From the NCBI GenBank assembly GCA_963784675.1, contig CAWASE010000012.1:1-64000 (forward strand): a stretch of DNA of 64,000 bases. Reading direction: 5' to 3'. Under the pieces are notes generated by a model. It saw nothing but the letters and a program-made list of their open reading frames with translations. It did no database searches and had not been told where the DNA came from. This document shows positions 42,727 through 52,889 of the stretch, in pieces. The position numbers and the translations under genes were made by a program. Position 1 is the first letter of the stretch. Every line of letters begins with the position of its first letter. The stretch comes from SCTD01 sp963784675. GTDB lineage: Bacteria > Actinomycetota > Actinomycetes > Mycobacteriales > SCTD01.

Positions 42727-45179
42727 GCCGGGCTCCCCTCGGTGGTGCGGACTGCGGTGATCGTGACGATCGCACCCGGGGTGACGGCGAGGTCGCGGCG
42801 GACGGCGGCGTCGGGCGTGCGCATGGGCACCCAGACGACGCGGTCGGGCAGCTCGGCCACCACCAGCGGCAGCGTCACGCTGCCCCGCTCGGACGCGACG
42901 GTGACCTGCTGGCCCTCGACCGCGCCGATCTCGGCGGCGGTCGCGGCGTTCAGGTGCAGCCGCGGGCGGCGCGCGGTGCCGGCCAGGAACGGCTCGCCGT
43001 CCTGCAGCGAGCCGTCGTCGAGCAACCAGTGCCAGGACGCGAGCACCGCTCGCCCGCTCTCGGGCTCAGCGGCCGCGGGCGCGGCGACGGTGGGGGCGTC
43101 CGGGCGGGAGGTGATCGAGCCGAGCCGGGCGATCTCGGCGCGGGCGCTGACGACGTCGGGCAGCCCCAGCGGACGGTCGAGCTCGGCGGCCAGGGTGTGC
43201 AGCACGCGGCCGTCGGTGAGGTTGCCGGACTGGCGCAGCACCTGCTCGAACGGACGCGCGCGGCCCTCCCAGTCCAGGTAGGTGCCGGCCTTCTCGACCG
43301 CGGCGGCCACCGGCAGCACGACGTCGGCGCGGTCGGTGACCGGCGAGCGGCGCAGCTCGAGGCTGACCAGGAAGTCGGCCTTGTCCAGCGCATCGACGGC
43401 GAGCCACGGGTCGGGGCAGTCCGCCGGGTCGACGGCGCCGACGACGAGCCCGGACAGCTCACCGTCGCGGACGGCGGTGAGGATGGCGTCGAGATCACGG
43501 CCGGGTGCGGACGAGAGCTCGCACCCCCACACCGACGCGACCTGCAGGCGTTCGCCGTCGTCGGTGACCGAGCGCCCCCCGGGCAGCAGGCCCGGCAGGG
43601 TGCCGGCGTCGATGGCGCCGCGCTCACCCGCACGACGCGGGATCCAGGCCAGCCGGGCGCCGGTGGCGGCGGCGAGGGCCGCTGCCGCCGACAGGGCGCC
43701 GGGCGAGCCGGCCAGCCGCTCGCCGACCAGCAGCACGGCGCCGGGCTCGGACAGCGCGGCGGCAGCCTCGCCGGCGACACCGTCGGGCGTCCCGCTCAGG
43801 GTCGCGAGCACCGCTGCCTCGGCCCCGGGCACGGTCGGTAGCAGTCGCGCGCCGGTCTTGACGGCTCCCGGGCTGCGGAAGGGGGCGAGCGTGAACACCC
43901 GCGTGCCGCTCTGCCGCACCGCCTTGCGAAGCCGCAGGAAGACGATCGGCGACTCCTCCTCGGGCTCGAAACCGACGAGCAGCACGGTGCGGGCCCGCTC
44001 GAGCTCGTCGTAGGTGAGCACGCCGGGCTGGCCTGCGTAGCGACCCACGACGGAGGAGGCCAGGAACTGCTGCTCCTCGTCGGAGTGCGGCCGGACCCGG
44101 CTGTCGACGTCGTGCGTCCCGAGGGCGACGCGGGCGAACTTGGCGTAGGCGTAGGCGTCTTCGACGGTCAGCCGGCCGCCGGGCAGCACGCCGACGCCCT
44201 TGGCGTCGCGGGCCAGCGCCAGCCCCTGGGCCGCGCGGCTGAGCGCCTCGGACCAGGACGCCTCGCGGAGGCGCCCCGTGTCGTAGTCGCGCACCAGCGG
44301 GCTCGCGATCCGGTCACCCTGGGTGGCGTAGGTGAAGGCCCAGCGGCCCTTGTCGCAGTTCCACTCCTCGTTGACCTGCGGGTCGTCACCGGCGAGCCGG
44401 CGCATGACCTTGCCGCGGCGGTGGTCGGTGCGCAGCGCGCAGCCCGACGCGCAGTGCTCGCAGACCATCGGCGTCGACACCAGGTCGAACGGGCGGGCCC
44501 GGAAGCGGTAGGCGGCACCGGTCAGCGCGCCGACCGGGCAGATCTGCACGGTGTTGCCGGAGAAGTAGCTCTCGAACGGAGTGTCGGTGTAGATGGCGAC
44601 CTGCTGCAGCGCCCCGCGCTCGAACAGCTCGATGAAGGGGTCGCCGGCCACCTGCTGGCTGAACCGGGTGCAGCGGGCGCACAGGACGCAGCGCTCACGG
44701 TCCAGCAGCACCTGGCTGCTGATGGCGAGCGGCTTGGGATAGGTGCGCTTGGTGTCGTGGAAGCGCGACTCGGCGTTGCCGTTGGTCATCGTCTGGTTCT
44801 GCAGCGGGCACTCGCCGCCCTTGTCGCAGACCGGACAGTCCAGCGGGTGGTTGATGAGCAGCAGCTCCAGGGTGCCCTCCTGCGCCTTCTTGGCGACGGG
44901 CGAGGTCAGCTGCGTCTTGACGACCATGCCCTCGGTGACCGTGGTGGTGCAGGAGGCCAGCGGCTTGCGCTGGCCCTCGACCTCGACGATGCACTGACGG
45001 CAGGCTCCGACGGGGTCCAGCAGCGGATGGTCGCAGAAGCGTGGGATCTGGATGCCGACGAGCTCGGCGGCGCGGATGACCAGGGTGCCCTTGGGCACGG
45101 CGACCTCGAAGCCGTCGATGGTCAGGGTGACGAGGTCGGTGGCGGCCGTCGCAGCGGCGCCGGTGGAGGTGACGGTCAC
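42723..45179 (-). CDS. nuoG: NADH-quinone oxidoreductase subunit G
   Basis: An 818-residue protein of the molybdopterin-oxidoreductase fold without the cofactor. The N-terminal 2Fe-2S domain (FCDHPLLDPVGACRQCIVEVEG) and HPLDCPVCDKGGECPLQNQ, CVLCARCTRFSQQVAGDPFI bind clusters N1b, N4 and N5. MVCEHCASGCALRTDHRRGKVMR provides the further cluster ligands, with a Cys pattern like N7. It is the largest peripheral-arm subunit. GTG/ATG overlap joins it to nuoF. Confidence 0.95.
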   Translation of the reverse strand: MTVTSTGAAATAATDLVTLTIDGFEVAVPKGTLVIRAAELVGIQIPRFCDHPLLDPVGACRQCIVEVEGQRKPLASCTTTVTEGMVVKTQLTSPVAKKAQEGTLELLLINHPLDCPVCDKGGECPLQNQTMTNGNAESRFHDTKRTYPKPLAISSQVLLDRERCVLCARCTRFSQQVAGDPFIELFERGALQQVAIYTDTPFESYFSGNTVQICPVGALTGAAYRFRARPFDLVSTPMVCEHCASGCALRTDHRRGKVMRRLAGDDPQVNEEWNCDKGRWAFTYATQGDRIASPLVRDYDTGRLREASWSEALSRAAQGLALARDAKGVGVLPGGRLTVEDAYAYAKFARVALGTHDVDSRVRPHSDEEQQFLASSVVGRYAGQPGVLTYDELERARTVLLVGFEPEEESPIVFLRLRKAVRQSGTRVFTLAPFRSPGAVKTGARLLPTVPGAEAAVLATLSGTPDGVAGEAAAALSEPGAVLLVGERLAGSPGALSAAAALAAATGARLAWIPRRAGERGAIDAGTLPGLLPGGRSVTDDGERLQVASVWGCELSSAPGRDLDAILTAVRDGELSGLVVGAVDPADCPDPWLAVDALDKADFLVSLELRRSPVTDRADVVLPVAAAVEKAGTYLDWEGRARPFEQVLRQSGNLTDGRVLHTLAAELDRPLGLPDVVSARAEIARLGSITSRPDAPTVAAPAAAEPESGRAVLASWHWLLDDGSLQDGEPFLAGTARRPRLHLNAATAAEIGAVEGQQVTVASERGSVTLPLVVAELPDRVVWVPMRTPDAAVRRDLAVTPGAIVTITAVRTTEGSPA

Positions 45180-46486
45180 GCCGGGACTCCCGCGAAGACG
45201 GTGGACGCCACGGGGTCGAACGGGCAGCCCTTGCCGGTGATGTGCGCGACGAACTCGTCGCGGAACAGCTGGACGCCCGACACGATCGGGCTGGTGGCGC
45301 CGTCACCGAGGGCGCAGAAGGATCGGCCGAAGATGTTGTCGCAGGTGTCGAGCAGCGTGGCGATGTCCTCCTCGCTGCCGGTGCCCGCCTCGAGCCGCTG
45401 GAGGATCTGCACCATCCAAAAGGTGCCTTCCCGGCACGGCGTGCACTTGCCGCACGACTCGTGCGCGTAGAACTCCGTCCAGCGCAGGACGGCCCGCACG
45501 ACGCAGGTGGTGTCGTCGAAGCACTGCAGCGCCTTGGTGCCCAGCATCGAGCCGGCGGCGGCGACCCCCTCGTAGTCGAGCGGGACGTCCAGGTGCTCGT
45601 CGGTCAGCAGCGGGGTGGAGGAGCCGCCGGGCGTCCAGAACTTCAGTGTGCGGCCTTCGCGCATGCCGCCGGACAGGTCCAGGAGCTGGCGCAGCGTGAT
45701 GCCCAGCGGCGCCTCGAACTGGCCCGGGTTCTTCACGTGCCCGCTCAGCGAGTACAGCGTGTAGCCCTTGGACTTCTCGGTCCCCATCGAGGAGAACCAG
45801 GCGGCGCCGCCGAGCACGATGCTCGGCACGCTGGCGATGGACTCGACGTTGTTGACGACGGTCGGGCTCGCATAGAGGCCGTGCGTGGCCGGGAACGGCG
45901 GACGCAGCCGCGGCTGGCCGCGATACCCCTCGAGCGAGTCGAGCAGGGCCGTCTCCTCGCCGCAGATGTAGGCGCCGGAGCCGGCGTGCACGACGACGTG
46001 GAGGTCGAAGCCGGTGCCGTGGACGTCCTTGCCGAGGTGGCCGGCGGCGTAGGCGTCGAGCACGGCCTGCTGGAGCCTGCGCACCACGTGCACGATCTCG
46101 CCGCGGACGTAGATCACGGCGAACGACGCGCGGATGGCGTACGACGCGATCGCGACGCCCTCGACCAGCACGTGCGGGTTGGCCATCATGAGCGGGGTGT
46201 CCTTGCAGGTACCCGGCTCGGACTCGTCGGCATTGACGACCAGGTAGTGCGGCTTGGCCGCCTGGCCCTCGGTGCCCTGCGGGATGAAGCCCCACTTCAT
46301 CCCGGTGGGGAAGCCGGCACCGCCGCGTCCGCGCAGCCCGGAGTCCTTGACCAGCGCGATCAGCGCATCAGGCTCCATCGCCAGCGCCTTGGGCAGCGCG
46401 GCATACCCGCCGCGGCGGGTGTAGCCCTCCAGCGTGAAGGAGTCGGCGTCGTCCCAGTGGCGGGACAGGACGGGGGTGAACGTCAT
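45176..46486 (-). CDS. nuoF: NADH-quinone oxidoreductase subunit F
   Basis: A 436-residue NADH-binding subunit. GLRGRGGAGFPTGMKWGF (about 50-67) binds NADH, YLVVNADESEPGTCKD binds FMN, GAYICGEETALLDSLEGYRGQPRLRPPFPA is the family signature, and ESCGKCTPCREGT plus a later Cys hold the N3 [4Fe-4S] cluster. ATG 46486 is used; the longer frame to 47212 runs through nuoE. Confidence 0.96.
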   Translation of the reverse strand: MTFTPVLSRHWDDADSFTLEGYTRRGGYAALPKALAMEPDALIALVKDSGLRGRGGAGFPTGMKWGFIPQGTEGQAAKPHYLVVNADESEPGTCKDTPLMMANPHVLVEGVAIASYAIRASFAVIYVRGEIVHVVRRLQQAVLDAYAAGHLGKDVHGTGFDLHVVVHAGSGAYICGEETALLDSLEGYRGQPRLRPPFPATHGLYASPTVVNNVESIASVPSIVLGGAAWFSSMGTEKSKGYTLYSLSGHVKNPGQFEAPLGITLRQLLDLSGGMREGRTLKFWTPGGSSTPLLTDEHLDVPLDYEGVAAAGSMLGTKALQCFDDTTCVVRAVLRWTEFYAHESCGKCTPCREGTFWMVQILQRLEAGTGSEEDIATLLDTCDNIFGRSFCALGDGATSPIVSGVQLFRDEFVAHITGKGCPFDPVASTVFAGVPA

Positions 46487-47178
46487 GTGGCGCTCTCGGT
46501 CGGGGTGCTGGTGTTGTCGGTGCTGGCGGGGTAGGCGGGCGCGTCGTCGCCGCGCTGCTTGGCCAGCTCGAGACCGTAGAGGGTCGGCGGGCCGCCCTGC
46601 ACGCCCTCGCTCGCGCGGCCGTCGGCAAATCCTGCCAGCACCCGCGACGCCTGCTTGAAGGTGCAGAGGCTGGCCGGTCCGCGGGTGGGCGGCGGCGGGG
46701 TGCCTGCGCGGCACGCGTCGACGAGGTCGCGCGCGCTGGCGGGCGTCTGGTTGTCGTAGAACTCCCAGTTGACCATCATCACCGGCGCGTAGTCGCACGC
46801 CGCGTTGCACTCCAGGTGCTCCAGGCTGACGGTGCCGTCCGCGGTCGTCTCGTTGTGGCCGATGCCCAGGTGCTCCTTGACGCTGTCCAGGATCGCGTCG
46901 CCGCCGAGCACCGCGCAGAGCGTGTTGGTGCAGACACCCACGTGGTAGGTGCCGGCGGGACGACGCCGGTACATCGTGTAGAAGGTCGCGACCGCGCCGA
47001 CCTCGGCCTTGGTGAGGTCGAGCTCCTCGGCGCACAGGGTGATCCCGGCCGGGCTGACGTAGCCCTCGACCGACTGCACCAGGTGCAGCATCGGCAGCAG
47101 CGCCGACCGCTTCTGCGGGTAGCGCGCGATGATCTCGCGCGCATCGACGCGGGTCTGCTCGGTCAGGGCGTCGCTCAC
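46483..47178 (-). CDS. nuoE: NADH-quinone oxidoreductase subunit E
   Basis: A 231-residue 24-kDa subunit with a thioredoxin-like fold. VGVCTNTLCAVLGG and HLECNAACDYAPVMMVN supply the four cysteines of 2Fe-2S cluster N1a. The tail after residue about 170 is hydrophilic and poorly conserved. GTG at 47178 has ACGGAG about six bases upstream. An ATG at 47212 behind a stronger AGGAGG is out of frame with nuoE and is not used. Confidence 0.94.
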   Translation of the reverse strand: MSDALTEQTRVDAREIIARYPQKRSALLPMLHLVQSVEGYVSPAGITLCAEELDLTKAEVGAVATFYTMYRRRPAGTYHVGVCTNTLCAVLGGDAILDSVKEHLGIGHNETTADGTVSLEHLECNAACDYAPVMMVNWEFYDNQTPASARDLVDACRAGTPPPPTRGPASLCTFKQASRVLAGFADGRASEGVQGGPPTLYGLELAKQRGDDAPAYPASTDNTSTPTESAT

Positions 47179-47209
47179 GGGCGCTCCGTTCGTGGTGGGG
47201 CGGTGCGGT

Positions 47210-47261
47210 CATCGGGCCGTCACCTCCTGCGACCTCATCGGGCCGTCACCTCCTGCGACCT
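47210..47261. repeat. 26-base tandem duplication between nuoD and nuoE
   Basis: Two perfect 26-base copies (47210-47235 and 47236-47261) lie end to end and touch the nuoD stop. On the minus strand each carries AGGAGGTGACGGCCCGATGA, a strong Shine-Dalgarno followed by ATG. Neither ATG is in frame with nuoE. Confidence 0.8.
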
Positions 47262-48625
47262 CATCGGTCGACACCACCCATCACCGGGTCGATGGACGCG
47301 ACGGCCGCGATCGCGTCCGAAAGCAGCCCGCCCTCGCACATCGCCGCCGTGGCCTGCAGGTTGGTGAACCCGGGGTCGCGCACGTGGACGCGGAACGGGC
47401 GCGTGCCGCCGTCGCTGACCGCGTGCACGCCCAGCTCGCCGCGGGGGGACTCGACGGCGGCGTAGACCTGGCCGGCGGGGACCCGGAAGCCCTCGGTGAC
47501 CAGCTTGAAGTGGTGGATCAGGGCCTCCATCGAGGTGCCCATGATCTTCTTGACGTGGTCCAGCGACTGGCCCATGCCGTCGGCGCCCAGGGCCAGCTGC
47601 GCGGGCCAGGCGATCTTGGTGTCGGCCACCATGACCGGGCCCGGGCGCAGCTTGTCCAGCGCCTGCTCGACGATCTTCAGCGACTCCCACAGCTCCTGCT
47701 TGCGGACCATGAAGCGTCCCCAGCAGTCGGCGTCGGTGTGCGTGGCGACGTCGAACTCGTAGTCCTCGTAGCCCAGGTACGGCTCGACCTTGCGCAGGTC
47801 CCAGGCCAGCCCCGCCGAGCGCAGGATCGGGCCGGTGATGCCCAGCGCCAGGCAACCCTGCAGGTCCAGGTGGCCGACCCCCTGCGTGCGGGACTGCCAG
47901 ATCGGGTTGCCGGTGAGCAGGTCGTCGATGCCGCGCAGGCGGCTGGGGAAGATCTCCAGCAGCTCGCGGATCTTCTCGACCGCGCCGGGCGGCAGGTCCT
48001 GGGCCACCCCACCGGGACGGAGGTAGGCGTGGTTCATGCGCAGCCCGGTGATCATCTCCAGGATGTCGAGCACCAGCTCGCGCTCGCGGAAACCGTTCGT
48101 CATGGCCGTCAGCGCGCCGAGCTCCATGCCGCCGGTGGCGAAGGCGATCAGGTGGCTGCTGATGCGGTTCAGCTCGAGCACCAGCACGCGGATGACCTGT
48201 GCGCGCTCGGGGATCTCGATGCCGAGCAGCTTCTCCACCGCCATGCAGTACGCGGCCTCGTTGGACAGCGGCGCGACGTAGTCCATGCGCGTCACGAACG
48301 TGACGCCCTGGACCCAGTTGCGGTACTCCATGTTCTTCTCGATGCCGGTGTGCAGATAGCCGATGACGGTGCGGGCGGCGGTGACCGTCTCGCCCTCGAG
48401 GTCCATCACCAGGCGCAGCACGCCGTGCGTCGACGGGTGCTGCGGACCCATGTTGACGACGATGCGCTCTTCGTCGTGGTTGGTGCCCAGGGTGTCCCAG
48501 TCGCCGCCGGTGACCGTGTAGACGGTGCCCTCGGTGGTGTCGCGGCTCGTCGCGGCGTACGGGTCGGCGACCAGGCCGTCACCACCGGGGTCGGCGGGGA
48601 ACTCGGTCTCGGACGTGGTGGTCAT
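47261..48625 (-). CDS. nuoD: NADH-quinone oxidoreductase subunit D
   Basis: A 454-residue 49-kDa subunit related to NiFe-hydrogenase large subunits. NMGPQHPSTHGVLRLVMDLEGE, YLHTGIEKNMEYRNW, DYVAPLSNEAAYCMAVEKLLGIEIPERAQ and the C-terminal SIDPVMGGVDR are invariant features; the His in HPSTHG and a Tyr line the quinone site. An about 35-residue N-terminal extension is present. ATG 48625 overlaps nuoC by four bases. Confidence 0.96.
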   Translation of the reverse strand: MTTTSETEFPADPGGDGLVADPYAATSRDTTEGTVYTVTGGDWDTLGTNHDEERIVVNMGPQHPSTHGVLRLVMDLEGETVTAARTVIGYLHTGIEKNMEYRNWVQGVTFVTRMDYVAPLSNEAAYCMAVEKLLGIEIPERAQVIRVLVLELNRISSHLIAFATGGMELGALTAMTNGFRERELVLDILEMITGLRMNHAYLRPGGVAQDLPPGAVEKIRELLEIFPSRLRGIDDLLTGNPIWQSRTQGVGHLDLQGCLALGITGPILRSAGLAWDLRKVEPYLGYEDYEFDVATHTDADCWGRFMVRKQELWESLKIVEQALDKLRPGPVMVADTKIAWPAQLALGADGMGQSLDHVKKIMGTSMEALIHHFKLVTEGFRVPAGQVYAAVESPRGELGVHAVSDGGTRPFRVHVRDPGFTNLQATAAMCEGGLLSDAIAAVASIDPVMGGVDR

Positions 48626-49475
48626 GCGTAGGACCTCCGCTCGTCGGGGGGCGGGATCTGCGCGCCCTTGTACTCGACCGGGATGCCGCCGAGCGGGTAG
48701 TCCTTGCGCTGCGGGTGGCCGTCCCAGTCGTCCGGCATGAGGATCCGCGTCAGCGCCGGGTGACCGTCGAAGACGACGCCGAACATGTCCCACGTCTCGC
48801 GCTCGTGGAAGTCGGCGGTCGGGTAGACGCTCGTGACGCTCGCGACGTTCGGGGCGGAGTCGGGCACCGCGGTCTCCAGCCGCAGCCGACGCCGGTAGGT
48901 CATCGACATCAGGTGGTAGACGACGTGCAGCCGGTCGGCCTGGTCGGGGTAGTCGACGCCGGACACGCTCAGGCACAGCTCGTAGCGCTGGTTCTCGTCG
49001 TCACGCAGGTGCTGGCACACCTCGGCCACGCGGCCGGGCTTGACGTGCAGCGTCAGCTCGCCGCGATCGACGACGACCCGCGTGATCGCGTCGGAGAAGC
49101 CGGCGAAGGCCTCCTCCAGCGCGTCGACACCCTCGTCGAACCAGCCGCCGAACGGACGCGGGCTGCTGGCCAGCAGCGGCGCGGGACGCACCAGCCCGCC
49201 GAAGCCGGAGGTGTCGGAACCGCCTGCGGCGCCGAACATGTCGCTGCCGGCCTGGTCGGCGGCGCGGACGGCGGTGACGGCCGAGCCGCTGTCCGGACCG
49301 GGCACGGCGGCCGGCAGCGGGGCCCGGGTGACCTCGCCGCCGGGTGCCGGGCGCACCGGGTCGGCGCCGTGCGCGGTCGTCGAGCCGTGGTCGATCGTCT
49401 CCGGCGCGCTCTCGACGGGCGTGCTGGTGGCCTCGGCCGCGTCCTGGTGCGCGGGTGCCGGCTGGTCGGGAGTGC

Positions 49476-49479
<4 letters not shown>
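48622..49479 (-). CDS. nuoC: NADH-quinone oxidoreductase subunit C
   Basis: A 285-residue 30-kDa subunit. The core from about residue 90 on includes LHVVYHLMSMTYRRRLRLETAVP and the signature ADFHERETWDMFGVVFDGHPALTRILMPDDWDGHPQRKDYPLGG. A low-complexity N-terminal extension of about 80 residues (Pro/Ala/Thr-rich) precedes it. GTG 49479 overlaps the nuoB stop as GTGA. Confidence 0.94.
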
Positions 49480-50069
<590 letters not shown>

Positions 50070-50102
50070 GACGCACTCCTTCTGCCTGCTGGCGGTCGTC
50101 CA

Positions 50103-50465
50103 TCAGTCCCACTCGAGCCCGCCGCGGCGCCACACGTAGGCGTAGGCCACGAACACGGTGCCGATGAACAAGGTCATCTCGACCAGACCGAACAGGCCGA
50201 GCCGGTCAAAGGAGACGGCCCACGGGATGAGGAACACCATCTCGATGTCGAACACGATGAACAGCATCGCCGTCAGATAGAACTTGACGGGGAAGCGGCC
50301 TCCTCCCATCGGCTGCGGGGTCGGCTCGATGCCGCACTCGTAGGCGTCGAGCTTGGCGCGGTTGTAGCGCTTGGGGCCGATGAAGGCCGCTGCGCCGACC
50401 GACACGACCACGAAGCCCGCGGCCAGCACGAACAGCACCAGGATCGGCACGTAGTTGTTCAGCAC
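50103..50465 (-). CDS. nuoA: NADH-quinone oxidoreductase subunit A
   Basis: A 120-residue three-helix subunit. The family motif KLDAYECGIEPTPQPMGGGRFPVKFYLTAMLFIVFDIEMVFLIPWA, with the Cys on the loop near the quinone cavity, is complete. GTG at 50465 is the only sensible start. It opens the nuo gene series, 142 bases after the reductase gene, a gap holding imperfect GATCACGCGGGCGGG-type repeats. Confidence 0.96.
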   Translation of the reverse strand: MLNNYVPILVLFVLAAGFVVVSVGAAAFIGPKRYNRAKLDAYECGIEPTPQPMGGGRFPVKFYLTAMLFIVFDIEMVFLIPWAVSFDRLGLFGLVEMTLFIGTVFVAYAYVWRRGGLEWD

Positions 50466-50607
50466 CGGGCGGCTCCGTTCGAGGTGGCGGCGATCGCCAG
50501 GGCTGGGATCACGCGGGCGGGGATCAAGCGGGCGGGGCGGCTGCGGGCGTGCACCCGGACCGTCCGGCAGCCTACGTGCCGCGCACCGGGCGTCCGGACG
50601 GTGCCGC

Positions 50608-51957
50608 TCATGCCGCCGGGGCCAGCTTGCTCAGGCCGTTGACGACGCGGTCCAGGGCGTCGCCGCCGCGCGGGTCGGTGAGGTTGGCCAGCATCTTCAG
50701 GGTGAACTTCATCAAGGTCGGACGCGGCAGCCCGTGCCGGGTGGCCAGGTTCATCACCTGCGGGTGACCGATGAGGTTGACGAACACGCGCCCGAGGGTG
50801 AAGTAGCCGCCGTACACGGCCTTCATCTGCGCGGGGTAGGCCTGCAGCGCCTTCTCGCGGGCCGGGCCGGCCGGCCGGGCGAGCGCCTGCGCGGCGACCT
50901 CGGCAGCCAGGATGCCCGACTCCATCGCGTAGGCGATGCCCTCGCCGTTGAAGGGGTTCACCGCACCGCCGGCGTCGCCGACCAGCAGCACGCCGCGGGT
51001 GTAGTGCGGCGTGCGGTTGAAGCCCATCGGCAGGGCGCCGCCACGGACGGGTCCGGTGGCGTGCTCCTCGTCGAACTGCCAGGCCTCGGGCATCGAGCCG
51101 GTCCAGCGGGCCAGCAGCTGCTTGTAGTCGGTCTTCTGCCAGGCGTTGGTGGTGTTGAGGATGCCGAGCCCGACGTTGCTGGTGCCGTCGCCGACGCCGA
51201 ACACCCAGCCGTACCCGGGCAGCAGGCTGCCGTCGGGCGCGCGCAGCTCGAGCCAGGACTCGAGCATGTCGTCGTCGTGACGGGGACTGTCGAAGTAGCG
51301 GCGGACGGCCACACCCATCGGGCGGTCGTCGCGCTTCTCGATGCCCAGGCCGATCGCGAGGCGGGCGCTGCTGCCGTCGGCGGCGATGACCAGCGGCGCC
51401 CGGTAGGTGCGCTCGAGCTTCTCCGGGCCGACCTTGGCGGTGACGCCCACGACGCGGCCGGCGGTGTCGAGCACCGGGCCGGTGACGTTGGTCTGCTCCT
51501 GCAGACGGGCACCGGCCTTCTGCGCGCCGCGGGCCAGCAGCTCGTCGAAGTCCAGCCGGGGACGCACCAGGCCGTAGTCGGGGAAGCTGGCCAGCTCCGG
51601 CCAGGGAAGCTCGAGCCGCATGCCGCCACCCAGGATGCGCAGGCCGCGGTTGCGGATGAAGCCGTTGCTCTCGGAGGTGTCGATGCCCAGCGTGACCAGG
51701 CTCTTGACGGCGCGGGGGGTGAGCCCGTCGCCGCAGACCTTCTCGCGCGGGAAGCTCGTCTTCTCCAGCAGCAGGACGTCGAGCCCGTGCTGCGCGAGCG
51801 CGTGCGCCGCGGCGCTGCCTCCCGGGCCCGCGCCGACGACGATGACGTCGGCGTCGAGGTCGGTGGGGGTCTGCGCACGCGGGATGTCGGTCCTGGCTGC
51901 GGCGTCGCCCGAACCTGCCGTCGACCTCGTCCCGGGGGTGCCTGCCGTGGCCGCCAT
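50608..51957 (-). CDS. menJ: Geranylgeranyl reductase family flavoprotein (MenJ-like)
   Basis: A 449-residue FAD enzyme. The dinucleotide fold DADVIVVGAGPGGSAAAHAL (GAGPGG about 42-47), EKTSFPREKVCGDGLTPRAV, ADGSSARLA and LLVGDAGGAVNPFNGEGIAYAMESG are hallmarks. In mycobacteria MenJ saturates one or more isoprene units of menaquinone, and the position between menG and nuoA supports that role here. GGGAGGA six bases before ATG 51957 decides the start. A Rex-type operator lies just upstream. Confidence 0.85.
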   Translation of the reverse strand: MAATAGTPGTRSTAGSGDAAARTDIPRAQTPTDLDADVIVVGAGPGGSAAAHALAQHGLDVLLLEKTSFPREKVCGDGLTPRAVKSLVTLGIDTSESNGFIRNRGLRILGGGMRLELPWPELASFPDYGLVRPRLDFDELLARGAQKAGARLQEQTNVTGPVLDTAGRVVGVTAKVGPEKLERTYRAPLVIAADGSSARLAIGLGIEKRDDRPMGVAVRRYFDSPRHDDDMLESWLELRAPDGSLLPGYGWVFGVGDGTSNVGLGILNTTNAWQKTDYKQLLARWTGSMPEAWQFDEEHATGPVRGGALPMGFNRTPHYTRGVLLVGDAGGAVNPFNGEGIAYAMESGILAAEVAAQALARPAGPAREKALQAYPAQMKAVYGGYFTLGRVFVNLIGHPQVMNLATRHGLPRPTLMKFTLKMLANLTDPRGGDALDRVVNGLSKLAPAA

Positions 51958-51982
51958 GGGCCGTCCTCCCGTGCCTGGAACG

Positions 51983-52009
51983 CTTGTGAAAGATTTCACG
52001 AGCATCGTA
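51983..52009 (-). promoter_or_regulatory. Rex-type operator overlapping a promoter
   Basis: CTTGTGAAAGATTTCACGAG (51983-52002) is a 9-bp inverted repeat with one mismatch around GA. It fits the Rex operator TGTGAA-N4-TTCACA at all but one position. A minus-strand -10, TACGAT, ends at 52004, three bases before it, so the operator covers the likely start. Rex senses NADH/NAD+ and controls nuo in Streptomyces. Confidence 0.65.
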
Positions 52010-52044
52010 CGCCGGTGACCGGCGGCGGGCACGCCCAGCCTGGC

Positions 52045-52743
52045 TCAGGCCGGACGCGTACCCCGGTGCAGCGCCACGATGCCGCCGGTGAGGTCGCGCC
52101 ACTGGACGCTGCCCCACCCGGCCCGCTGCAGATGACCCGCGAGCGCGGCCTGCCGCGGCCAGGCCCGGATCGACTCGGCCAGGTAGACGTAGGCGGACGG
52201 GTCGCTGCTGACCCGCCGCGCGACGGTCGGCAGCGCCTTCATGAGGTATTCGACGTACACGGTGCGGAACGGTGTCCACGTCGGGTGGCTGAACTCGCAC
52301 ACGACGAGCCGGCCGCCCGGCCGGGTGACGCGCAGCAGCTCGGCCAGCGCGACGTCGAGGTCCTGGGTGTTGCGCAGCCCGAAGCTGATCGTCACGGCGT
52401 CGAACACGCCGTCGGCGAACGGCAGGTGCAGGGCGTCGCCGGCCACGAGCTCGACGCCCTCGTGCGCGGCCTTGGCGCCCACCCGCAGCATCCCCAGGCT
52501 GAAGTCGCAGCCGACGACGTCGGCTCCGCCGCGGGCCAGCGCCGCACTGCTGGTGGCGGTGCCGGCGGCCAGGTCGAGCACCCGCTCCCCCGGCTGCAGG
52601 TCCAGCGCCGCGGCGACGGCACGCCGCCAGCCCCGGTCCTGGCCGAGCGAGAGCACCGTGTTGGTGAGGTCGTAGCGCGCCGCCACCTCGTCGAACATGG
52701 CGGCGACCTCGGAAGGGTCCTTGTCGAGCGTCGCGCGGGTCAC
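52045..52743 (-). CDS. menG: Demethylmenaquinone methyltransferase
   Basis: A 232-residue UbiE/MenG methyltransferase performing the last step of menaquinone synthesis with S-adenosylmethionine. VTRATLDKDPSEVAAMFDEVAARYDLTN, the AdoMet motif VLDLAAGTATSSAALA, DAVTISFGLRNTQDLDVAL (UbiE signature) and CEFSHPTWTPFR are present. GTG 52743 follows GGAGG closely. It heads the quinone and complex I gene series. Confidence 0.93.
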   Translation of the reverse strand: MTRATLDKDPSEVAAMFDEVAARYDLTNTVLSLGQDRGWRRAVAAALDLQPGERVLDLAAGTATSSAALARGGADVVGCDFSLGMLRVGAKAAHEGVELVAGDALHLPFADGVFDAVTISFGLRNTQDLDVALAELLRVTRPGGRLVVCEFSHPTWTPFRTVYVEYLMKALPTVARRVSSDPSAYVYLAESIRAWPRQAALAGHLQRAGWGSVQWRDLTGGIVALHRGTRPA

Positions 52744-52889
52744 CCCTCCAGTGTCACGGGTGCGGGCCGGGACCGCTCGGCGCCGGGCAGGCGGCCCGAC
52801 CGCCGCAGTCGGCATGCCCGGCCCGCGGCTGGGCAGGTGGAGGCCGAGGCCGCACCGACGCGGTCCCCATCACGACCTTCGGAGGTCCC

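Noticed and set aside
47179..47212. ATG at 47212 as the nuoE start
   Set aside because: Despite a strong Shine-Dalgarno it is 34 bases from the GTG at 47178 and so out of frame with the conserved NuoE sequence.
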